Source: Rhabditoides inermis
Lineage: Eukaryota > Nematoda > Chromadorea > Rhabditida > Rhabditidae
Assembly (NCBI GenBank): GCA_963966185.1
Contig: CAWZYM010000374.1
Coordinates: 45,051 to 109,050 of the forward strand
DNA: 64,000 bases
Direction of reading: 5' to 3'
Positions 51,901 to 64,000 of the stretch are shown one piece after another; position 1 is the stretch's first letter; every line of letters begins with the position of its first letter. The translations under genes and the position numbers were made by a program. The notes under the pieces were generated by a model. The model saw only the letters and a program-made list of their open reading frames with translations. It searched no databases and was not told the origin of the DNA.

Positions 51901-52636
51901 GAATATTGAATGATAATGTCGCAAATGCAAAAACGCGGGCTGCGTCGCTTCTACAATTTGCGCGGGTAGTGTGCGGGAGGACGAACTCGCAGATTTTGTT
52001 CATAACCTGATTTCCATTTCAGGTGTTGTTCGACGATCAGCAACCTGGTGTCTCTGGCTGGGTCGACGGCCGCCGCAGACGAGGTCACCCCTGTCCTCGT
52101 GTACGTACTCATACAGGTCGGTGGGGGAGGGAGGGGGGAGGGGGATATGTGCTGCCAATCGGGTGTTTATTGACATGCAATCGAGGAATGTATTGTACAC
52201 GCAATACGCAACTTTATTGTATGTATTTTGTTTGACTACAGTTAGGTTTGGTTGTCTTGAACGTTCGGCGATCGGAGAATTACATTCGTATTGAACACGG
52301 TGTTGGTGTGGTGGTGAAGTGTATTTATACTGGGAGATTGGGGTGTGGTTTATGAAAAAGTTGTAACATATTTACTGCGATGAGGGATGACATATGGACA
52401 TATGGTAAGGGAATAGACGATTGATATAGTGTTATTGTGTGATGATAACACAAGTTCTTTGTGACTAATTTCGAGTTGAGAATTATAAATTGAATAGTGT
52501 TGTTTAGGCGAACCCGACTGCTCTTCTCTCGAACGTGCAGTTTGTGGAGGGTTTCGGAGGAGTGTTGGATGGGAAGGAGGCGTACTGCTGGACTCAGTTC
52601 ACCGCCGCCATCGAACTCATCAAGACGCTCCTCTGA
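36964..52636 (+). CDS. rme-6: GAPVD1/RME-6: RasGAP and VPS9 Rab5 exchange factor
   Basis: Thirty-eight phase-consistent exons give about 1,530 aa. The N-terminal RasGAP-like domain contains LLRRAQCSFSRLYRLFSDGL, then IYVTAALHDSVMQVLCQDD and SDVLVTCLLCPAMANPELLG, matching GAPVD1 and C. elegans RME-6 in order. The middle is low-complexity and acidic, with paired motifs SLLSDSWSTNVVASD and SDTWSLDAIASDSE typical of the family. The C-terminal VPS9 domain runs from RSLARLARQVRPDHPALSIP to the last exon, with the catalytic region DEVTPVLVYVLIQANP followed by LLSNVQFVEGF and EAYCWTQFTAAIELI. The protein activates RAB-5 at clathrin-coated pits during endocytosis. The ATG directly follows an acceptor (CTTCTAG). 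Second gene of the proposed operon; its introns carry three MITEs. Confidence 0.95.
39387..39563. mobile_element. Near-perfect palindromic MITE, about 175 bp
   Basis: Left arm from aaaggaatgt and right arm to acattccttt are reverse complements across about 80 bp, meeting at a short centre (tcatcaatatatttatga). It sits in an rme-6 intron (39119-39779). No coding capacity; it could form a long hairpin in the pre-mRNA. Confidence 0.85.
41234..41576. mobile_element. MITE with about 115-bp terminal inverted repeats
   Basis: Arms agatattatc...ctgtttgcac and their reverse complement (agagcctgttggcac...gataatatct) enclose a centre of about 110 bp. Arm identity is very high (e.g. gtttgtactgttgtctcag on both sides), which points to recent insertion. 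It lies in the rme-6 intron between 40791 and 41649. Confidence 0.88.
44253..44318 (+). repeat. Duplicated 3' splice-site segment in an rme-6 intron
   Basis: The stretch tcgaataccgtaccccttgc plus AGCC ends at 44254 and recurs ending at 44320. Both copies finish in a valid TTGCAG acceptor, 66 nt apart. The downstream copy is required for the open frame of the exon at 44319-44453; using the upstream one gives a TGA after nine codons. Confidence 0.8.
45452..45928. mobile_element. MITE-like inverted-repeat element, about 477 bp
   Basis: Ends are inverted repeats of 40 bp or more (ggtgttataggtcctccact and its complement agtggaggacctataacacc), with further matching inside (tgatatgtt/aacatatca and gctgccct/agggcagc). 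It lies in the rme-6 intron 45347-46101. No coding frame. Confidence 0.82.
51150..51375. repeat. Degenerate tandem repeat, unit about 90 bp
   Basis: Related blocks ending in atgtactagtac and cacactgaatgttcg / cacactaaatgttcg recur roughly every 90 bp in the rme-6 intron 51065-51660. Similarity is partial, so the copies are old. Confidence 0.45.
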
Positions 52637-52964
52637 ACCACGTCGTCTGATACTGGATTCTGATTCTGTAGAGAGACTAGGACCACTTACTTACAACCGC
52701 CTTTTCTGTCCGCTGCCTCTGTCTCTTTTCTTTTTCGTGCATTTTCGATATTCTGATTTCGTCACAATTTTTTTGTGTGTCACGGCGTGATGTAGTTGTC
52801 ATTTTGGGAATAGTTTGTGAAGGAAGATTCATATGTATTCGTGCGATATAATATTCAGAGAGCTTGATTGATAATTCTGATCCCATTCTTGAGTGTAGAG
52901 AGCTGGTCTATGAAAATGTGTTACGTCTCCTGTGCTTATCTTTGCATTACTTTTTCAAGTTATG

Positions 52965-53104
52965 AATAAATGTTTATCTAAATTTTATGGTTCTGTGGAA
53001 TGGTCATTGAAAGAAGTTCTGAAGCTTTGAAATATCTGTCACCCACACTCCTATAGTTATTGATTATCAGTAATCAGCATTGATTGTTCACCAAACTCTT
53101 CCAG
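52965..53104 (+). promoter_or_regulatory. Intercistronic region 2: polyA signal plus trans-splice acceptor
   Basis: AATAAA at 52965 follows the rme-6 stop by about 330 bp. The next gene's ATG at 53105 is directly preceded by the acceptor CTCTTCCAG, about 135 bp after the polyA signal, again operon-like spacing. Confidence 0.65.
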
Positions 53105-58933
<5,829 letters not shown>

Positions 58934-59372
58934 AGGTGTTTGTCTCTGTACATAAGCTACCTCGAGATCTGACTAGGTATTATCGGAATCAGAATGTTTA
59001 TCTTGAATCAAGTGATTGGGTATTACTGTCACGTTGATTGTCAAATTGTCATATTGTTTGCCCCCGTTACCCTTACACTATAGGTCTCATTGCCACCGCA
59101 GGTTTACGAGAGCTGTTAGCAATATGGTGTTTATGTGAATCTTTATGATCGTTGTTGTTTGTTGAATGTTCGCGATAATATCTGTTTATGTAAATGGTTT
59201 ATTACTTTCTTCAAGTAACAGTCTTTATACAATATTATTTGTTCATCATAACTTATTATGCCAATGGGTGATTCGTTCGAAGGCAGTATTAAACAGGGAC
59301 TAGGAGCTAAGTGCGGAGACTGGAAGAGGATACCAGTATGTCGGGGGAGGGGAATCATTGGAGGAAGGGATT

Positions 59373-60791
59373 CTATTGTGAGTCTTCCTTGGATGTCTGC
59401 TTGGAGGGGAACAGATCGTTGATGAGATGCGGCAGCTTCATTGGACCCGGAGGGTTGCGGCGACACACCAGGTACACCTGCAAGAGAGATTTCCATCTCA
59501 TGCAATCCTTTATCCGTACAATTTTCAAGGTGATGAGAGAGAGAGGGAGGTATAGTTCTGTGCTCGTAATAAGTTGCGCGCGGTGGGGTAGATCAGAGGA
59601 AGACGGAGAGTCAACTCTCGGCAATAGCGCGCGAAACAAGAGTGGCAGACGGTTATGGCACCGTATTTCGAACTGCAAGCGAGGTAGATCGAAAACTATC
59701 GCTCTGGCGCAGGCTATAGAGAGAGAGAGAGGGGAGAGAGAGAGCGTACCATGGTGGCGGTGAGTGCTACGAGGCATATGACGGATACGATGGTCCCTAT
59801 GAGCAGGCACATGCGCATCGTGATCAGCATCTCGCCGGCTGACTGAAAGGCACTTCGTTATTAGGTTGAATTGGTTCAGGAAATGAAATGATGGAATACA
59901 GAACCAGCCGACTGCACACAGGGATTCGCAATGAATCCCTGTGGGATTGATTCAGTTTTGCTATGTTTTGAAAGATGATGAATGAACCAAGATTCCTTTT
60001 TTTTCATGCGAAATGAGATTCTGAAATTCGGTACATGCAATGGTTCGGATTGGTGTTGATCATTATACTACGCCAACCGGACCGGGTCCTTTCAATTCGC
60101 GCGGGTTCCTTCATTCTTCCTCGTCCTTTCATTGGCTGACTCACAATGAAGGAGGAGGCAGAGTGGCCAGTGGTCAGTGAATGAATATGGATTGTTGCGG
60201 GGGGCAACACTATATTGGGGGTTTGTCCACTATAGTGGCCTCGGAGACAAAAATGCAAAAATTTTAGAATTGGAATCTCATTCTAGCGGTGAAGGGTATG
60301 TACTGCATGGAGACAGTCATCAAAATATTGATGAGAAAATGGATCATTTTGAAATTTAACAAACAAGTCTCACCCTAGCTGCGAATTGAATGTCCTCCAT
60401 GCCGCACGCCTTGAAACAGACGTTGTCGAGGAGACCCGAGCGACCGGCCGCGCCTCGAAAGGAGAGGATTTACTACAGAATCAAGCATTTAGAAATAGCA
60501 CCACTCACCTGCAGCCTCTCCAGCCGCTTCTGCCATCGATGGTCCGCTGTTCTCCGCGCCGAGAATGTTCCTGCAGCACGGAGAGGTAAACAGGTAAACA
60601 GGTAAGTAAACAAGGTGAGCATACCTGATTCCTGACACAGTCCGGGACACGTCGCTGAATAGTTGCGGCAGGTTCACCTCTCTCTCCTGGCCCATAGTGT
60701 TGCGGGGCGAGGGGGCGGGGTCTGAAAAGAGCGACACTTGACACAATGCAACAACAACCGAGACGAGAAGATAAGTCACGAACAGTTGCAA
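59373..60791 (-). CDS. Small type I single-pass membrane protein, family unknown
   Basis: Five exons (60625-60791, 60509-60570, 60374-60453, 59750-59842, 59373-59477) give 168 aa in continuous frame. The start encodes a signal peptide (MQLFVTYLLVSVVVALCQ). The short ectodomain includes QEREVNLPQLFSDVSRTVSG, an Ala/Gly-rich run, and LLDNVCFKACGMEDIQFAAR with a Cys-x3-Cys pair. One membrane helix follows (MCLLIGTIVSVICLVALTAT), then a basic stop-transfer CRRNPPG and a cytoplasmic tail ending KQTSKEDSQ. It resembles no family I know. The Cys-x3-Cys segment superficially looks like an insulin A chain but lacks the other Cys. A TTTATT (AATAAA on this strand) lies at about 59198. The gene is convergent with the TADA1-like gene. 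Confidence 0.75.
59583..59720. repeat. Dispersed repeat copy B
   Basis: Shares gggtagatcagaggaagacg with about 7194-7213, and gcaatagcgc...gtatttcgaactgcaagc...aaactatcg with 57960-58080. It lies in the intron between 59478 and 59749. Confidence 0.65.
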
Positions 60792-61960
60792 GGAAGCGAA
60801 GTGAGAATGATAATGTTACTGGTATGCTAATGTGTGGCTGTGGCGACCCCGAATTCTTGGTGTTGCCGGGAGCAAATGGGAGTCGGTGGGTCACCACACC
60901 TCGGGGGAAGTCGGGAAAGTGAAGGACCATTAGATCAAAGAAGAATTGACGACGTAGAAAGTGTCAAAGACAAATGGCATCAAGAAGAAAGTGAAAGTGC
61001 ACTATACGAGAGAGAGAGAGGGGGCCGGGCGCGCAAATGACCCCGGAGGTCCTTCTAGGATCGCCAAGGCAACCGCGAGTGTTTTTCGCGCAGACACAGC
61101 TTCCGGTCAAGCGAGATACTGGATTCGCTGGCCCTCGGATGTTATAAGAAGTGCCGGGTACAAATGCAACACTCGGAAAAAGCGCAGGAGCTCGAATGAC
61201 GGCTGGATCTGGTCTGAAGTGGGGGCAGTCATATAGGCAGCCGGAAGCTGGTGGAAGGACCTGTCACTAGCAACATATACTCACACACGCAAATACACAC
61301 ACATACTACTATTATGTGTGTGTGTGTGTGTCGCTCCATAACTCTCGGGAATGGGAAAAGAGAGAGAGGGAGGGGGCCAAGGACGTCCACTGAACGCGCT
61401 AGTAGTGGAATTACAGACGGGGTGTGATGTGTGAGTAAATGCGAATGCACTTCTTTATGGGCAGTTGAGGATGTAGGGGCGAGAAAGGGAGGGAGCAAAC
61501 AACGAGTGGCCGGGTAAGAGACCGCCCAGAAGCGGGACCACAGACCCGGAATCGCCGGGGCACATAAGCCCATTGTTCGAGAGCGAAAACATTTGTGTAA
61601 CGGGAGATTCAGGGAGGCGCTAAGCGGACCAACGAGAGAGGGGAAAAACAGGAATGTGGTCAAGAATCAGAGAATCGGAAGGTTGAAAGGAATAAACTAT
61701 GGTGGAGAGAAAATGCAACAAATCTCGACACACGGCTATACGTCTGTCAGAGACGGCTCGAATCTGGTGCGAGAGAGCCTGAGGGCGTTTGCGTATGGCG
61801 TCTCTGCGCTCTCTCATATCTGTACATTCTCTCGCGCACCCTCACAACTCTCTAGCAATGAGAGGTGCAAACAATGGACGGGGAGAGACAGATCACCGGG
61901 GTACCGTCTAACAAACCGAATCAACAAACAGCCGTCGCACTCCCTCTCGCACCTCCAGGC

Positions 61961-62009
<49 letters not shown>

Positions 62010-64000
62010 TTCTCTCGAAGGTTGGAGGTGGACAGTAAACAGTAAGTCAGAGTAAACAGCAGCCGCCTTCCGCCGGCCGAAATTAACCGCTTTGGAGGAT
62101 ACTGGTATTGGAATGGGGGGACAGTGGTCTCGAATGACCTAGAACGCTCTAAGAGTGGAGGAATGAATGAAATCCAGGATATCACGATTACTGCTCCATT
62201 CAATACCATTCAGAGTGTTCGGCTATATTTGGATTACAATGGGCGTGACAACAGGGGGCGGAGCGTGTAATTTTTAGAAAAAAAATCACAGAATCGTGTT
62301 ATTGCTATCGACTTCCGGCTCGAATTTCTCCGAGAGTTGAGAGAGGGAGACCGTGCACTTGAGTTGACGGCACTTCACACTGTATATGGTAGAGAGAGAG
62401 AGGCGGGGGAGAGAGAGAGAGGGAGGGGGACTTAGAGAGCAGAGAGAGGGAGAGAGAGAGAGAGAGAGAGAGAGGCGCGTGAAGGACCCGCTGCGGCGTT
62501 CGCGTGTAGTGCACCGTGTTGCGGGAGTGAGTTCCGATGGAAATGTGTGCGTGCCTCTTCTACAGGCTTGTCACTCCTCTAGAACCCCCGCGGCTAGCCT
62601 CTACACACTCACTTGACATCATGCGACCACACACTCTGCCTATCAACACAATCATATCAATGAGAGCGGAATGGAACGTACTGTACGAACAGTTCTCACC
62701 GAACCAGTAGGTAGTAGGTAGACAAAGCGGTTTGCGAGTGAGTGAGTGGGAGAGAATCATTTGATAGCGAGGTGTGATAGGTGCTATCAACAACTGACAG
62801 AGGGAAGAGGGTTGGATTTGAAAGAGAGAAGAGGTCGTGAAGTGAGCCAGAAGAACCGTACTAGACGATCTAGACTCACTATTCTCCTTTTGTGGAAACC
62901 CGGATCCTCTCTTTGGATTCGGACCTCTTGACTTTTTCTTCCACCCTCGTTTCTTTTCGGAGTGCTCTTATCAGACCATCGGTGGTCGGGTTACAAACCG
63001 GCGACCACTGCAAAAAAGGCACGATCACAAGACAAAACAGGTGAAAGAACAGAGTGGTCTCCGTATTCATAAACAGGACCTCCTGAAATTCGACGCTTGA
63101 TTCGATAAAATACAGAGTGTTTGCTTTCGAATCAACGGCATGGGCTCTTGAAACGATGGTCGCTAATCAAAAATGCAATGTGTGCGCATCGCGGACCATC
63201 GGATTGGTAGGGATAGAGAGATGGTCCGTCTCTCTCTCTCTCTCCCTCTCCCTCTCTCTCTGTGACAGGTCCGATGTCCAATGGTCCGCGGGGGCTCGGA
63301 CGGTCACGCAGAAAACACAGCCTGCTGAGCACGCGAGAAATGGGAGCATCGAAATAGCACGTAAGCACTCTTGCAAACGGATCACACAAGCTGGTTCAAT
63401 GGCCCGCGGGTGGATTAGACAAGGTGAGAAGAGGACGACTCTCTCTGTCTCTCGCTCGAAGGAGAGAGTATGGTAATCGCAGAGGACCAGAATGTGAGAG
63501 GAGACCGTGGGAGAGTGAGAAGCCAAAGATGGAATGTGTAGAACGAATCAGACGAGAAAATTGTGAACGAAAACATGGTTTTGCGTTTTGCGAAACGTTT
63601 TGAAGTTTTGAATTTTATAATATTGAAGTCTGTAATAGTGTAATATCTCTATAGTGTAATATCTATGTACACAACTTGTGGAAAAAATGTCAAAACCGCG
63701 CAGATAACATTATAACATAGACATGAACATTGTAAACAACGGAATTTTTGTTACAAAATCCACACAACACCTTATAATAATAATGGTTTATCCATAGGTG
63801 CAGACATAACACAAAACACAAAACACAGACTTGGGGCGTACAAAGGTTTAGTGTTTTGTCCCCAGATGGGTCCTTGGAAGGTATTGCTCCCTATAGCCAA
63901 GCCTCATCCGGTGGGTAGCATCTTTGAGAGAATCTTCTTTCTTCTACCATATAGAGTATGCGGCCTTGATCCATTCTCGAACGCGTGAGCCTTATGGACC
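60792..64000. other. Gene-poor right end of window
   Basis: No convincing gene. It holds the upstream region of the minus-strand membrane protein, CT/GA tracts (61968-62000, 62386-62475, 63228-63262) and a gt/ca microsatellite near 61313-61332. Short minus-strand frames at 62879-63070 and 63904-64000 were considered but not accepted. Confidence 0.5.

Noticed and set aside
60374..60453. Insulin A-chain-like segment (LLDNVCFKACGMEDIQFAA)
   Set aside because: Only two of the four A-chain Cys are present and the next exon is a membrane helix, so this is part of the type I membrane protein.
62879..63070. Minus-strand frame with a hydrophobic N-terminus (MNTETTLFFHLFCLVIVPFL)
   Set aside because: It looks like a signal peptide, but a TTTTTTGCAG acceptor inside it suggests an intron-exon boundary, and no linked exons were found.
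63904..64000. Minus-strand frame open to the window edge ending YGRRKKILSKMLPTG
   Set aside because: It could be the last exon of a gene to the right, but it is too short, with no visible acceptor or polyA signal, to support.

Overview
The window is nuclear DNA from a nematode. The evidence is genes cut into many short exons, introns ending in TTTCAG-type acceptors, acceptors directly abutting start codons at spacings typical of trans-spliced operons, an SXP/RAL-2 family gene (a family known from nematodes) and a Kunitz/lustrin cuticle-type secreted protein. The very high intron density (24 to 38 exons per gene) and abundant CT/GA microsatellites would fit a diplogastrid such as Pristionchus, but this is only a guess. 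Gene models were built by hand from reading-frame continuity and splice signals.

Layout. Positions 1-9089 (minus) hold most of a large secreted protein with a signal peptide, a Thr/Pro-rich N-terminus and alternating lustrin and Kunitz domains; its C-terminus runs off the left edge. Then come a tRNA-Ala (10172-10243), a tiny two-exon gene (13181-13701, plus), a decayed ADP/ATP-carrier copy (minus, about 14160-14905), an SXP/RAL-2 gene (16060-18992, minus) whose first intron is filled by a 5'-truncated LINE on the opposite strand, a putatively myristoylated small protein (19638-20322, minus), an unrecognised 194-aa protein (20924-21801, plus) and an unrecognised two-TM protein (23393-25378, minus).

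Positions 25898-31262 (minus) encode a complete TRPC-like cation channel in 24 exons; its third-last intron houses an unrelated plus-strand gene (26763-27392). About 730 bp upstream, on the plus strand, starts a run of three genes: a UBXN7-type p97 adaptor (31994-36344), the GAPVD1/RME-6 RasGAP-VPS9 Rab5 exchange factor (36964-52636, 38 exons) and a TADA1-like SAGA subunit with a long basic N-terminus (53105-58933). The two gaps have polyA-signal-to-acceptor spacings of about 110 and 135 bp, as in C. elegans operons, so I propose a three-gene operon that joins ubiquitin/p97, endocytosis and transcription genes. A small single-pass membrane protein (59373-60791, minus) converges on it. The last 3.2 kb has no gene I can support.

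Mobile DNA is mostly small palindromic MITE-like elements (6685, 22738, 39387, 41234, 45452), the LINE, and a dispersed repeat near 7.1, 58.0 and 59.6 kb. The most useful oddities are the operon, the LINE that ends within a few bases of a splice acceptor, a one-base frame break inside a Kunitz domain, the ANT relic with two tandem-duplication frameshifts, a duplicated 3' splice site in rme-6, and a 9-bp intronic motif (tgaaacgta) that is strongly over-represented, mostly on one strand.
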